Counted from the stretch's first letter, positions 1 to 8,962 are shown. The stretch is 63,993 nt of DNA from Ruminococcus sp. (GCA_021202895.1 JAJQCE010000004.1:139219-203211), one strand, 5' to 3'. Notes: generated by a model from the letters alone, not told the origin. Numbers and translations: made by a program.

Positions 1-713
1 TCGTAAACAGCCACGCCGTCATCTGTATCGTTTGCAGTCTTTGTGAATGTCACGTCAGATTCGCTCAAGCCTGCGTCCTCAAGAGCAATAGCTTTTGCCT
101 CTTCTAATGTTATAGAAGCCGCACTTTCGGTTGATTCAGTGCTGGAGGTTAAAAGAGTTTCCTTTGACTTGCTGTAAATATCGCCTGTAGAAGCGTTGAT
201 CTCGTACTCATATTCAGTATCAGAGGTGTAAAATTCTATAGAGTAGATTGACATTCCATCGTCATATTCAAGCTTAGTTTCTGTAAAGGTGACTTCATCC
301 TCTGAAAAGCCCTCGTCCGCCAAAGCGATTTGTTTAGCCTCGTCAAGAGTTATTGTCGCTGTAACCGTTGTGCCTTGCTCCAAAGAAACGATCTCGATTT
401 CCTTTTTTACAACCGTTCCGTCGCTGGCTTTAATCCAATATTCGTACTCGCTGCCGTTTGCGTCAAACTCAATATCGTAAACAAATATTCCGTCCTCAAG
501 CTCAAATTCGCTCCTTACATTTTCCGCTGCGGCAGGATCTACTCCTGCGTCTGCAAAAGCGTAATTTTCAGCTGCTTCTTCTCCTATTGCAGTGGATCTG
601 GAAACTGCGTAAACTGTGGTTGTCCCCAGCATAGACGCCGCCAATGCTATGCAGATAATAGAGATAACCTTTCTTTTTGTTGTTGAAAAACAAGCTTTAA
701 TAATGTTAGTCAT
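1..713 (-). CDS. PepSY-repeat exported protein (partial)
   Basis: The gene enters from the left edge, so its C-terminus is missing. The start at 713 follows a strong ribosome site (TAAGGAGGGT, read on the minus strand). The first ~35 residues carry basic residues and then a hydrophobic stretch (VISIICIALAASMLG), an export signal or anchor. Three PepSY-like repeats follow; the last two open with LDEAKQIALADEG and LEEAKAIALEDAG, and each continues into a Tyr-rich strand such as YEYEI. PepSY domains are small extracytoplasmic modules thought to bind or inhibit proteases or to serve as sensory partners. The adjacent minus-strand two-component system and an operator motif shared with it suggest that this is its target. 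The precise role is not known. Confidence 0.85.
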   Translation of the reverse strand, partial: MTNIIKACFSTTKRKVISIICIALAASMLGTTTVYAVSRSTAIGEEAAENYAFADAGVDPAAAENVRSEFELEDGIFVYDIEFDANGSEYEYWIKASDGTVVKKEIEIVSLEQGTTVTATITLDEAKQIALADEGFSEDEVTFTETKLEYDDGMSIYSIEFYTSDTEYEYEINASTGDIYSKSKETLLTSSTESTESAASITLEEAKAIALEDAGLSESDVTFTKTANDTDDGVAVY

Positions 714-765
714 AATAGATACCCTCCTTAAAGGTTTTTGGTTTTTTGCTTTTGTCTATGATACA

Positions 766-799
766 AGTATAACAGAGAAAGATTAGAACAATATTAGAA
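766..799 (-). promoter_or_regulatory. Promoter and twin operator of the PepSY gene
   Basis: Read on the minus strand, TTCTAAT (799-793) and TTCTAATC (788-781) are direct repeats 11 bp apart, one helical turn. Nine bases separate the second from a TATACT -10 box (771-766). The same layout, with the same distances, lies in front of the response regulator at 2957. OmpR-family regulators usually bind such 11-bp direct repeats in the -35 region, so this is probably the binding site of the neighbouring regulator. Confidence 0.65.
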
Positions 800-835
800 G
801 AAAAAATTTTTTTTATTTTTTTTCAAAAAAAATGA

Positions 836-864
836 GCCGCACTTCTTTTTGAAAAAAGTGCGGT
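836..864 (-). terminator. Intrinsic terminator after the histidine kinase
   Basis: GCCGCACTT (836-844) pairs with AAGTGCGGT (856-864). On the minus strand it is followed within a few bases by a run of eight T, so it ends the two-gene sensor operon. Confidence 0.8.
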
Positions 865-876
865 TAAAAAACAACG

Positions 877-2280
877 TTATTTCGCTAGTTTTTCAATTGT
901 AAGGGTAAATGTGCTTCCTTGTCCTAAAATGCTTTCAACGCTTATTTCTCCGCCGTGAAGCTGTGCGATTTCCTTTGCCATCGCAAGTCCAAGACCCGTG
1001 CCGCCGCTGCTCCTTGAAGAATCCGACTGGTAGAAGCGTCTGAAAATATTCTGCTGCTCCTCCCTTGCAATTCCTATCCCATCGTCCCTGACAGAAAGCA
1101 TAGTCATGCCGCCTTCACTTTCAAGCTTAACCCAGATGTGACCGTTCTGATTTCCATAGCGGTAGGCGTTACTTATCAGATTAGAAATAAGCCTGCTTAT
1201 AAGCTCTGAATTTGCATTGATAAAAATTTTCTCCTCAAGTTCAGCTTCAAGCGTTATATCCTTTTCCTTTATAAGCGACATATCAAAGCAAAGCATTTCG
1301 CAAAGCTCGCTGAAATTAAGCCTTTCAAAAGCGTATCTCTGCGGATTAAGCTCCATTCTTGTAAAGCTGAGCATATCGTTTATAAGCCGATTCATCTTTT
1401 TGCCCTGACGCTCTATTATTTTAATATCGTCAGTCTTACCGTCGTTTTTCTGCTCGCTTAGTTCGCACTGTGCAAGTATCACCGCAACAGGTGTTCTAAG
1501 CTCATGCGAGGCGTCCGAAACAAACTGCTGCTGTGCCTTGAATGAATCCTCAAGCCGTGAAAACATTCCATTAAACTGCTCTGCAAGCTGATGAATTTCA
1601 TCATTTCCGTCGCCAATCTCAATTCGCTGCTTAAGGTCGTCGCCCTGACGGATTTTTGCCGCTGCATCCGAAATTTGCTTTATCGGTGAAAGCACGTGCT
1701 TTGCAAGAAAAAAACCGCCGACAATCGCTGCAATCACAAGCAGCGGCAGAATGATTAGAGATATTCTTGCAGTCGTGGTAAAGTCCTGTTCGCCCTGAGT
1801 TTCCGAAACAACTCCTCTAAGCCACAAGCCCTCAAGTCCTTTGGCTTCAAGCTGCTTGTCGTAGATGTAGTAAAGCTCTCCCTCCACAGTGATTTTCTGC
1901 ACCGAAGAATTGGAAAATTCAAGCTTTGCCGTTTCAGACGCAATTATATTTTCTCCGTAAACAAATTCTCCGTCAGAGGTGTAGAGCGCAGTATAAACCT
2001 GATTTACCTCATCTAAAAAATCATCGTCTATTTCCAGATAAACATCGCCGTACTGGAGAAAAAAATCTATATCGTTTTCAAAATCGTCCTTGCCTATGTA
2101 GTTGTAAAATTCTATTTCGTCAACGTTATTTTCCACCGTTTCAATCAGATTGTCGCGTATTGTCTTCTGAATAACCTGATGATTTACTGAGAAAATTAAA
2201 ATGTATGTAAGCAGTACGATAAGTATCAGAGCGATTGAAAACCAAAGCGTTATTTTTGCTCTTGCCGAAAGCTTTTTCAT
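877..2280 (-). CDS. Sensor histidine kinase (HAMP-HisKA-HATPase)
   Basis: A 467-residue membrane sensor kinase that should phosphorylate the regulator encoded just upstream. It has an N-terminal membrane segment (about residues 10-32), an extracytoplasmic domain (about 33-175), a second membrane segment (ISLIILPLLVIAAIVGGFFLA), a HAMP linker, the HisKA motif SHELRTPV with the phosphoacceptor His near residue 259, and an ATPase domain with N box (LISNAYRYG) and G boxes (DDGIGI, GTGLGLAMAK). The start overlaps the regulator stop by four bases (ATGA), so the two are translationally coupled. The signal sensed cannot be read from the sequence. Confidence 0.93.
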   Translation of the reverse strand: MKKLSARAKITLWFSIALILIVLLTYILIFSVNHQVIQKTIRDNLIETVENNVDEIEFYNYIGKDDFENDIDFFLQYGDVYLEIDDDFLDEVNQVYTALYTSDGEFVYGENIIASETAKLEFSNSSVQKITVEGELYYIYDKQLEAKGLEGLWLRGVVSETQGEQDFTTTARISLIILPLLVIAAIVGGFFLAKHVLSPIKQISDAAAKIRQGDDLKQRIEIGDGNDEIHQLAEQFNGMFSRLEDSFKAQQQFVSDASHELRTPVAVILAQCELSEQKNDGKTDDIKIIERQGKKMNRLINDMLSFTRMELNPQRYAFERLNFSELCEMLCFDMSLIKEKDITLEAELEEKIFINANSELISRLISNLISNAYRYGNQNGHIWVKLESEGGMTMLSVRDDGIGIAREEQQNIFRRFYQSDSSRSSGGTGLGLAMAKEIAQLHGGEISVESILGQGSTFTLTIEKLAK

Positions 2281-2957
2281 TTGCTCTCACTCTCCCTGAT
2301 AACATATCCGTGTCCCCGAACAGTGTGCAAAAGCTTGTTTTCAAAGCCGCTGTCAATTTTTCTGCGCAGGTAGCTTATGTACACGTCAACCACATTCGTT
2401 CCTCCCTCGTAATCGTAATTCCAGATGTGGTCCTCAATCTTCTCACGGGAAAGTACGATACCTGCGTTGTACATCAGATACTCAAGCAAAGCATATTCCT
2501 TGGCGGAGAGAATTATATCTTTGCCTCCCCGCGTAACTCTTCGCCTTGCGCAGTCCATTTCTAAATCTCCGACACAGAGCTTGTTATCAGAAATACCGTG
2601 CGCCGTTCTTGTCATCGCTCGTATTCTGGCGGTAAGCTCTTTAAAAGAAAACGGCTTTACAAGATAATCGTTCGCACCGCTGTCAAGTCCCTTAACCCTG
2701 TCGTCCACCGAATCCTTTGCCGTCAGAAATAGCACAGGCGTGCTTTTGTCGTTCTCCCTTAAATACTTAAGCACCGCAAAGCCGTCCGCTCTCGGCATCA
2801 TAATATCCAGAATAACCGCATCGTAATCGGTGTAGGAAAGAATGTCTATAGCCTCTCTGCCGTCAAAGCAGCTGTCAACGCTGTAGCCGTCTATCGTTAG
2901 CTTTTGTGTAATTATATTGTTTAAATCCTTTTCGTCCTCCGCTAAAAGTATTCTCAT
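2277..2957 (-). CDS. OmpR-family response regulator
   Basis: The start at 2957 (MRILLAEDEKD) is chosen over a longer reading because GAGGAGGGTT lies just upstream of it. The 226-residue protein has a receiver domain with acidic pocket ED (residues 7-8), phosphoacceptor Asp51 (VILDIMMP) and the conserved Lys in LVKPF, followed by a winged-helix DNA-binding domain ending in RRKIDSGFENKLLHTVRGHGY. It is a DNA-binding transcription factor working with the kinase at 877-2280. Direct repeats TTCTAATC lie in its own promoter and in that of the PepSY gene, suggesting autoregulation plus control of that neighbour. Confidence 0.94.
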   Translation of the reverse strand: MRILLAEDEKDLNNIITQKLTIDGYSVDSCFDGREAIDILSYTDYDAVILDIMMPRADGFAVLKYLRENDKSTPVLFLTAKDSVDDRVKGLDSGANDYLVKPFSFKELTARIRAMTRTAHGISDNKLCVGDLEMDCARRRVTRGGKDIILSAKEYALLEYLMYNAGIVLSREKIEDHIWNYDYEGGTNVVDVYISYLRRKIDSGFENKLLHTVRGHGYVIRESESK

Positions 2958-2989
2958 AGTAACCCTCCTCATCAATTGCCTTTACTTAC

Positions 2990-3023
2990 AGTATAAATAC
3001 AAAAGATTAGAATTTGATTAGAG
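2990..3023 (-). promoter_or_regulatory. Promoter and twin operator of the first two-component operon
   Basis: On the minus strand, CTCTAAT (3023-3017) and TTCTAATC (3012-3005) are 11 bp apart and end nine bases before a TATACT -10 box (2995-2990). This matches the PepSY promoter at 766-799 in motif, spacing and -10 sequence. Confidence 0.65.
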
Positions 3024-3066
3024 AATTTTAAAAAAGAATAAAACAAATTTTTTATGCCTTTTACAG

Positions 3067-3096
3067 CAAAAAGCCGCAGGATTATCCCACGGCTTT
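3067..3096 (-). terminator. Intrinsic terminator after ppk1
   Basis: AAAGCCG and CGGCTTT close a hairpin, with additional inner pairing of GGGATAATCC. On the minus strand it is followed by TTT, just past the ppk1 stop. Confidence 0.65.
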
Positions 3097-3125
3097 ATAG
3101 CTAATAAAATTAAGTCTTGCTGTGC

Positions 3126-5225
3126 TTAACATTCAGAACGGTTTTTATAGGCTAAATCATACAAAAATTCCTGTGCGCTAAAAGGCTCGGCTGTATGCGC
3201 TTTTTTTGTGTAGCTGCCATCGTTATTCATCACTCTTGCGGCTGCGTTGTCTTTGAGAAAAATATTGAAAATATCTCTGACTTTTGTTTTGAGCTGCTCG
3301 TCTAAAATAGGAGCTGCAACCTCGACACGCTTAAGAGTGTTCCTCGTCATAAAATCGGCAGATGAAATGTAAATTTCATCACGCTCCGCTGTGCCGAAAA
3401 TATAAATTCTCGAATGTTCAAGAAGTCGTCCGACTATGCTTTTGATGTGTATATTTTCAGTGAAGCCTTCAATCTGCGGTTTAAGACAGCAGATTCCTCT
3501 TATAACCATATCGATTTTAACTCCCGCCTGAGAAGCTTCAATCAGCTTGTCCATGATTATCTTGTCCGTCAGCGAATTGAGCTTAAGACCGATATACGCA
3601 TCCTCGCCGCTCTGCGCCGCTTGAATTTCACGCTCAATTTTTTCTATAACCTCATTTTGCAGGCAGTTCGGAGCAACAAGAAGCTTGTTTACCTTTCTCA
3701 CCGTTTCGCCCATCAGAAGCTTGCGGAAAATATCGCTCGTTTCAAGACCTATTTCCTTGTTTGCGGTGATGAGCGACAAGTCGGTGTATAGCCGCGCAGT
3801 AATTTCATTGTAATTTCCTGTGCCAATTTGAGTAATGTACTGAATACTTTTGCCGCTGTGCCGGGTTATCAGACAAATTTTCGAGTAAACCTTAAGCCCG
3901 TCAATCCCGTAAACGACACGGCAGTCTGCTTTTTCAAGCCACTTTGACCAGTTGATGTTGTTCTCCTCGTCAAACCTTGCCTTAAGTTCAACTAAAACAT
4001 TAACCTCCTTGCCGTTCTCAGCAGCCTCGACAAGAGCCTCTATAACCTTGCTGTGAGGAGCAAGGCGGTACAGCGTCATTTGAATTGAAACGACATTTTT
4101 GTCATTTGCCGCTTCATGCAAAAGCCTCAGAAAAGGCGATATGCTTTCATAAGGATAGTGCAGCAAAGCATCGTGCTTTAAAATCTGCGGAATAATAGAA
4201 TTGTCATTCAGCGCAGGCGATTTTTGTGGCGTTCTCAGCTTGTAGCTAAGCTCCTCATTGTCCGAAAGCCGTTCCTTTATCGCTTTCACATAATCGTTTG
4301 AAAGAGGCGCACCACTTATAAAAACGCATTTTCTGTCAAGCTGAAGATAGCCGCAAAGCTCATTTAAAGCCGCAGATGAAATTTCATTTGAAAGATCCAG
4401 TCTGACAGGGCATAGCTTTTTGCGCATCTTGACAACCTCGGACATATGCTCACGGTAATCAAGATCCTCATCGTAAACACGAGATTCGTCAATGTCGGCA
4501 TTGCGGATGATTTTTATCAGCGCCTTTTCCGCTACTGTATAGCCAGGGAAAATATCCTCGAAAAAGTGAAAAATCAGATCGTCAACCATCATAAATTTCT
4601 TAATCTCGCTGTCCGAAGAAAGCTGTGGAATATCAACTGTGTGCTTAAAGAGCGGCGAAAGCGATGGGACTATTGCAATTTTTTTCTTGCCGCTTTTGGT
4701 TTCTAACAGTGCGAATCCGTAGACCTCCTTATTTTTCAAGAAAGGAAACGGCTGCTTTTTGCCCATAACGGCAGGAAAAAGCACAGGCTTAATATCCTGC
4801 TCGAACATTTCCTTTAAAAACTCATTTTCCTGCTTTGAAAGAGAGCTTTCTCTGGAGGAAAAATCAGCCATGCTCACACCGTATTTTTCAACCTCGCAGA
4901 TAATATTTTTATAAGCCTCATCGCGTCTTTTGAGAAGCGGACGAACGTTTTTCAAAATTGCGTCAATTTGTTCAGCTGCTGTCATTCCGCTTTTGTTGTC
5001 CTTCTTGTCATTTGAAACGAGCATAGTATCGTGAAGTCCGCCGACTCTTACCATAAAAAACTCGTCCAGATTGCTTTCAAAAATTGAAATAAAGTTAAGC
5101 CTTTCGAGCAGCGGAACGCTTGAATCCTCCGCTTCCTCAAGCACACGCTCATTAAATTTCAGCCAAGATAGCTCGCGATTTACATAGCAGCTGTATTCGC
5201 TCTTGTCTTTATTCTTTTTAGCCAT
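3126..5225 (-). CDS. ppk1: Polyphosphate kinase 1
   Basis: A 699-residue enzyme, the usual length for PPK1, which reversibly polymerises the gamma phosphate of ATP into inorganic polyphosphate at the cytoplasmic membrane. It starts with the typical N-terminal domain (YVNRELSWLKFNERVLEEA), has the phosphotransfer region with VELKARFDEENNI and an HSGK segment carrying the expected catalytic histidine, and ends with the PLD-like C-terminal domain (GLKLNSLTDKIIMDKLIEA, YISSADFMTRNTLKRVE). The ribosome site AGGGAGGGAA precedes the start. It is expressed alone from its own promoter and has no ppx partner in the window. Confidence 0.96.
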   Translation of the reverse strand: MAKKNKDKSEYSCYVNRELSWLKFNERVLEEAEDSSVPLLERLNFISIFESNLDEFFMVRVGGLHDTMLVSNDKKDNKSGMTAAEQIDAILKNVRPLLKRRDEAYKNIICEVEKYGVSMADFSSRESSLSKQENEFLKEMFEQDIKPVLFPAVMGKKQPFPFLKNKEVYGFALLETKSGKKKIAIVPSLSPLFKHTVDIPQLSSDSEIKKFMMVDDLIFHFFEDIFPGYTVAEKALIKIIRNADIDESRVYDEDLDYREHMSEVVKMRKKLCPVRLDLSNEISSAALNELCGYLQLDRKCVFISGAPLSNDYVKAIKERLSDNEELSYKLRTPQKSPALNDNSIIPQILKHDALLHYPYESISPFLRLLHEAANDKNVVSIQMTLYRLAPHSKVIEALVEAAENGKEVNVLVELKARFDEENNINWSKWLEKADCRVVYGIDGLKVYSKICLITRHSGKSIQYITQIGTGNYNEITARLYTDLSLITANKEIGLETSDIFRKLLMGETVRKVNKLLVAPNCLQNEVIEKIEREIQAAQSGEDAYIGLKLNSLTDKIIMDKLIEASQAGVKIDMVIRGICCLKPQIEGFTENIHIKSIVGRLLEHSRIYIFGTAERDEIYISSADFMTRNTLKRVEVAAPILDEQLKTKVRDIFNIFLKDNAAARVMNNDGSYTKKAHTAEPFSAQEFLYDLAYKNRSEC

Positions 5226-5269
5226 AAATTTTCCCTCCCTAGCAAAATCTATACTGTATTCTTAATGTA

Positions 5270-5298
5270 ATTATACCATATCGTTTACATTTTTTCAA
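5270..5298 (-). promoter_or_regulatory. ppk1 promoter
   Basis: On the minus strand, TTGAAA (5298-5293) and TATAAT (5275-5270) are separated by 17 bases, about 45 bases before the ppk1 start. This is a near-consensus vegetative promoter. Confidence 0.7.
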
Positions 5299-5427
5299 GA
5301 GATGATTCGTATTTTTTTGGTAAAAACCATTCTAATTATTTTTACAAAGTAAAGGACTAGGGATTTCCTTTTGATTTTTTGTCGGATTAAAATTAACAGT
5401 ATATTAAAAAAACTTCTCGAAAGGCAC

Positions 5428-5456
5428 TTGACAAAGGCGGCTTTTTGTGGTAAAAT
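5428..5456 (+). promoter_or_regulatory. tRNA-Pro promoter
   Basis: TTGACA (5428-5433), a 17-base spacer and TAAAAT (5451-5456) lie about 30 bases before the tRNA. Confidence 0.75.
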
Positions 5457-5484
5457 AGAAAACTGTGAAACGATTTTCACATTT

Positions 5485-5557
5485 CGGGGTGTGGCGCAGG
5501 TGGTAGCGCGCTACCTTGGGGTGGTAGAGGCCGTGGGTTCAAGTCCCGTCACTCCGA
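5485..5557 (+). tRNA. tRNA-Pro (GGG)
   Basis: The sequence folds as a full cloverleaf. The acceptor CGGGGTG pairs with CACTCCG (one G-U pair), the D arm contains GCGC...GCGC, the anticodon stem is CTACC/GGTAG with loop TTGGGGT (anticodon GGG, G at position 37), and the T arm contains GGTTCAAGTCC. The discriminator is A and no CCA is encoded. Confidence 0.95.
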
Positions 5558-5669
5558 TTTTTACAAGCTAAGATAAGCCTGCGAAAGAAAAACACAAGCT
5601 TATCTCAGCCGATAAAAGCATACGCTAAGTTTTGTGCTTGGCGACTATTTTAAAGCTTTTAGTAATCAC

Positions 5670-5703
5670 AAGCCTGTGTATATTCACTCACAGGCTTTTT
5701 GTT
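5670..5703 (+). terminator. Intrinsic terminator downstream of tRNA-Pro
   Basis: AAGCCTGTG (5670-5678) pairs perfectly with CACAGGCTT (5689-5697) and a T-rich tail follows. Confidence 0.8.
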
Positions 5704-5866
5704 TTTAACTATCACTGCTATATTACAAAAAATGCAGCGTTGTCAAAGGAGCTTGAAAAAAGCCACACCATTTCCGCAAAAGCATCTTGCAAATTTTTCA
5801 GTTGGTTTTTGTGCGTTATGCTGTCCGTTCGAGCGGGCAACTGGGCTAATATGGAAAATATCACTA

Positions 5867-5899
5867 AAAGCTCCTCAGAAATGACATCCGAGGAGCTTT
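5867..5899 (-). terminator. Terminator after the zinc-ribbon protein
   Basis: AAAGCTCCTC (5867-5876) pairs with GAGGAGCTTT (5890-5899). It lies just past the stop of the minus-strand gene at 5918; a T-rich tail exists in both directions. Confidence 0.7.
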
Positions 5900-5917
5900 A
5901 CTTTTGTTAAATTATCG

Positions 5918-6742
5918 TCAGAATACAGAGTTGGTTATTACCCAATCTCCGTCAATCTTGTAGACGTTAATCCAGTCGGTTTCGGTATCATCGTCTTCCT
6001 TGCCCTTGATTGTCAGCTCAACCTTAAGCTGGTAGCCCTTAGTTACCTTGACGTCCTCGTCATAGTAATCGCTGATTTCGTCCTCAAGATCCTCAAGGTC
6101 GGATTCCTTAATTTCCTTTTTCTTAATTACGTCGTAGGAAATTTTGATGTTGCTTCCGTACTCGTCCTCAAGCGCGTCAAGCGCATCCTCCATTTGCTCT
6201 TCATAATACTCTGAAACGCTGTCGTAATCATCGCCGACAAAGTAATCGTCAGCCATCTCGTTTAAGTAGTCCGGGAAAGCCTTTTCAAGAGCGTCTCCGT
6301 CGGCGTTCTCTATCGCCTTGCACATATACTTGATCGGCTTTTCATAGCTCTTGCCGCCGAAAATTGAACATAGTATAATTACAACTATGATGAGAACTAC
6401 CGCAACGGCGCAAAGTCCGATAATGGTGTTTTTGTTCTTGGTCTTGCCAATGTTCTTTATGTTGTCAACCGACATTGAATCCTTGACTGAATCAAACGTC
6501 ACTCCGTCAAAGGTCTGCTTAACGGCATTACCCGCCGCCTGAGCCGCATTTCCTGCCGCCTGAGCTACTCCGCTTGCCGCCTGAGCAAAGCCTGCATCGC
6601 CTGACTGCTGAACCTGCTGGGCGTAAACCTGCTGTGACTGTCCCTGTTGTGACTGCTGAACCTGCTGAGCCGCTCCGCATGTCGTGCAAAATGTAGCGTC
6701 GTCAGCTAATTGTGTTCCGCAGGAAGTACAAAATTTTGACAT
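5918..6742 (-). CDS. Zinc-ribbon single-pass membrane protein
   Basis: The start at 6742 (MSKFCTSCGTQL) is chosen because AGGAGG stands just upstream. The 274-residue protein begins with a zinc ribbon (CTSC...CTTC, residues 5-23). A Gln/Ala-rich linker with repeated AQAAGNAAQAAG units follows, then one membrane helix (IIGLCAVAVVLIIVVIILCSI), and then an acidic domain that is probably extracytoplasmic and resembles DUF4878-like lumazine-binding folds. Proteins of this build are common in gut clostridia; their function is unknown. It stands alone between terminators. Confidence 0.8.
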   Translation of the reverse strand: MSKFCTSCGTQLADDATFCTTCGAAQQVQQSQQGQSQQVYAQQVQQSGDAGFAQAASGVAQAAGNAAQAAGNAVKQTFDGVTFDSVKDSMSVDNIKNIGKTKNKNTIIGLCAVAVVLIIVVIILCSIFGGKSYEKPIKYMCKAIENADGDALEKAFPDYLNEMADDYFVGDDYDSVSEYYEEQMEDALDALEDEYGSNIKISYDVIKKKEIKESDLEDLEDEISDYYDEDVKVTKGYQLKVELTIKGKEDDDTETDWINVYKIDGDWVITNSVF

Positions 6743-6968
6743 ATATTTTCCTCCTATTTTTGCATGAAAGTCATGCTGTAATTTTTTCAAGGCTGTTCTC
6801 CATATACTAACCTATTATAATAATAACCGAAAAATTATATTTTGTCAATAGCTTTTTGTAAAAAATGAAAATATTTTTTTCAAAGGCTTTTAAGGGAGAA
6901 AATCGGCTGAGAAAAAGTAGGACAGATTTTATTTTTTTGTTTAAAAAATGAAAATAGTTTAAAAGGGC

Positions 6969-6997
6969 TTGACAAAAGGATAAAAACATGAGATAAT
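6969..6997 (+). promoter_or_regulatory. Promoter of the rimO-pgsA-cysE operon
   Basis: TTGACA (6969-6974), a 17-base spacer and GATAAT (6992-6997) lie 38 bases before the rimO start. Confidence 0.7.
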
Positions 6998-7035
6998 AAA
7001 AGATGATTGATTTTAAGAGAAAGGGAGAACGCACT

Positions 7036-8376
7036 ATGGCGGCAAAAGTGGGAATGGTATCGCTGGGATGTCCGAAAAACCAGGTGGACGCTGAGAGAAT
7101 GATGTTCAAGCTTCGCGAACACGGCTTTGAGCTTAAGCAGGACGCGGCGCTTGCGGACGTGGTGATTGTAAACACCTGCGGATTTATCAAATCGGCAAAG
7201 CAGGAGGCTATAGAAACCATTCTGGAATTTCTGGAGCTTAAAAAAGAGGGCAGGATTAAGGCTGTGATATGCTCAGGCTGTCTTGCCGAGAGATACAAGG
7301 ACGAGATTATGCAGCAGCTGCCGGAGCTTGACGCTGTGGTGGGGCTTGGCTGTGACGGAGAAATTGCGGATATTATCAACAAGGTTATGTCGGGAGAAAG
7401 CGATGGCGAGTACTTTGCCGACAAGCTTTGTCTGCCGCTTGACGGTTCAAGGGTAATTTCCACACAGCCGTTTTACGCATATCTGAAAATAGCGGAGGGA
7501 TGTTCAAACTGCTGTACCTACTGTGCTATTCCATCGATACGAGGCAAATACCGCAGCCGTTCTATAGAGAGCATACTTGACGAGGCGAAATGGCTTGCGA
7601 AAAACGGAGTTACCGAGCTTGTAGTAGTGGCGCAGGATACCACGAGGTATGGCGAGGATTTGTACGGTGAGAGCCGTCTGCCGCAGCTTTTAAGAGAGCT
7701 TTGCAAAATTGACGAATTCAGGTGGATACGCACGCTTTACCTCTACCCTGAGCGCATCACTGATGAGATTATAGATGTAATTGCAAGCGAGCCTAAGCTG
7801 GTAAAGTACATGGATATACCCATTCAGCACTGCAACGGAGAGCTTTTGAAGCGAATGAACAGGAGCGGCGACAGGCGCACGCTTACCGCTCTTATGAAAA
7901 AAATCCGTGCGGCGATACCTGATGTGACCATAAGAACCACGCTTATCACAGGCTTTCCTGGAGAAACTGAGGAGCAGTTTAACGAGCTGAGCGAGTTTAT
8001 CGGGGAAATCAAATTTGACAGGCTTGGCTGCTTTGCCTATTCCGAAGAGGAGGGCACTGCGGCGGCAGGCTTTGCAGATCAGATTGATGAGGACGAGCGG
8101 CAAAGGCGCAGCGACGTTCTCACAGAGCAGCAGATGTTTATAAGCGACGAGCTTAACGAGCGGCTGATAGGAAGCACGCTTGAGGTTGTCGTCGAGGGCT
8201 TTGACAGATACGCAGGGTGCTGTTTTGGCAGAAGCGCAAAGGACGCTCCTGAGATTGACGGGAAAATATTCTTTTCAAGACCTGCTTCAGGCAAGCGGCT
8301 GACGGCAGGAGATTATGTTAAGGTGGAGATAGAGGGAACGCTTGACTGCGACCTTTTAGGCACTGCTGTAGAGTAA
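7036..8376 (+). CDS. rimO: Ribosomal protein S12 methylthiotransferase RimO
   Basis: A radical-SAM enzyme that adds a methylthio group to an aspartate of ribosomal protein S12. The start at 7036 (MAAKVGMVSLGCPKN) follows AAGGGAG; an upstream ATG at 7003 lacks such a site. At 446 residues it has the family length. The N-terminal domain carries the three auxiliary-cluster cysteines (SLGCPKN, NTCGF, SGCLAER). The radical-SAM motif is C156-x3-C160-x2-C163 (CSNCCTYC), and a C-terminal TRAM domain follows (GSTLEVVVEGF...GDYVKVEI). It leads an operon with pgsA and cysE. Confidence 0.96.
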   Translation: MAAKVGMVSLGCPKNQVDAERMMFKLREHGFELKQDAALADVVIVNTCGFIKSAKQEAIETILEFLELKKEGRIKAVICSGCLAERYKDEIMQQLPELDAVVGLGCDGEIADIINKVMSGESDGEYFADKLCLPLDGSRVISTQPFYAYLKIAEGCSNCCTYCAIPSIRGKYRSRSIESILDEAKWLAKNGVTELVVVAQDTTRYGEDLYGESRLPQLLRELCKIDEFRWIRTLYLYPERITDEIIDVIASEPKLVKYMDIPIQHCNGELLKRMNRSGDRRTLTALMKKIRAAIPDVTIRTTLITGFPGETEEQFNELSEFIGEIKFDRLGCFAYSEEEGTAAAGFADQIDEDERQRRSDVLTEQQMFISDELNERLIGSTLEVVVEGFDRYAGCCFGRSAKDAPEIDGKIFFSRPASGKRLTAGDYVKVEIEGTLDCDLLGTAVE

Positions 8377-8398
8377 AACGAAAGGCGGCGAAAAAGCT

Positions 8399-8947
8399 AT
8401 GAATTTACCGAACAAGCTTACGGTTATGAGGGTTGTGCTGATACCGTTCTTTGTAGCGTTGCTTTTGCTTGATTTTAAAGGGCACATATGGCTTGCGCTT
8501 GTTATTTTTGCGGCGGCTTCAATTACCGATTGGTTTGACGGGAAAATTGCGAGAAAGAACAATTTAGTAACAGACTTTGGAAAATTTCTCGACCCTTTGG
8601 CTGACAAAATGCTTGTGACGAGCGCACTTGTCTGTTTTTGCTCGAACGGCTGGTGCGATGCGGCGGCTGTTATCATCATACTTGCAAGGGAATTTACTGT
8701 GTCGGGCTTAAGAATGGTGACGGCGAACGAGGGCGTTGTAGTTGCGGCAGGAATCTGGGGAAAGCTCAAGACTGCTTTCACAATGCTTGCGATTATCGCT
8801 ATAATGATTTTAGAGGCAGCTTTTAAAAACACAAGCGTAGTTTTCGCCGTGAATGAGGCGCTGATATGGATAAGCGTTTTGTTTACTGTAATAAGCGGCG
8901 GAATTTACCTTAAAACCTATTGGAAATATATCGACCCTAATAAATAA
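8399..8947 (+). CDS. pgsA: CDP-diacylglycerol--glycerol-3-phosphate 3-phosphatidyltransferase
   Basis: This integral membrane enzyme makes phosphatidylglycerol phosphate, the committed step to phosphatidylglycerol and cardiolipin. The 182-residue protein has about five hydrophobic segments. The diagnostic CDP-alcohol phosphotransferase motif is complete: DG-x2-AR-x8-G-x3-D-x3-D, here within WFDGKIARKN...FGKFLDPLADKM. It starts with NLPNKLTVMRVVLIP, typical of PgsA. It lies 22 bases after rimO and just before cysE. Confidence 0.95.
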   Translation: MNLPNKLTVMRVVLIPFFVALLLLDFKGHIWLALVIFAAASITDWFDGKIARKNNLVTDFGKFLDPLADKMLVTSALVCFCSNGWCDAAAVIIILAREFTVSGLRMVTANEGVVVAAGIWGKLKTAFTMLAIIAIMILEAAFKNTSVVFAVNEALIWISVLFTVISGGIYLKTYWKYIDPNK

Positions 8948-8962
8948 TCGGAGGGGTACAAA

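Larger units (their letters stand above)
5558..5917. other. Gap with two hairpin terminators, no gene
   Basis: About 360 bases without a credible gene. It contains the terminator at 5670-5703 after the tRNA and the convergent one at 5867-5899. A 92-codon open frame crosses both hairpins and lacks a ribosome site, so it is not called. Confidence 0.6.

Noticed and set aside
5632-5910. A 92-codon plus-strand open frame after tRNA-Pro
   Set aside because: It runs through two intrinsic terminators, has no ribosome site and no protein-like composition.
6807-7463. A 218-codon minus-strand frame over the rimO start
   Set aside because: It is antisense to a clear rimO gene and its promoter, and it has no ribosome site.
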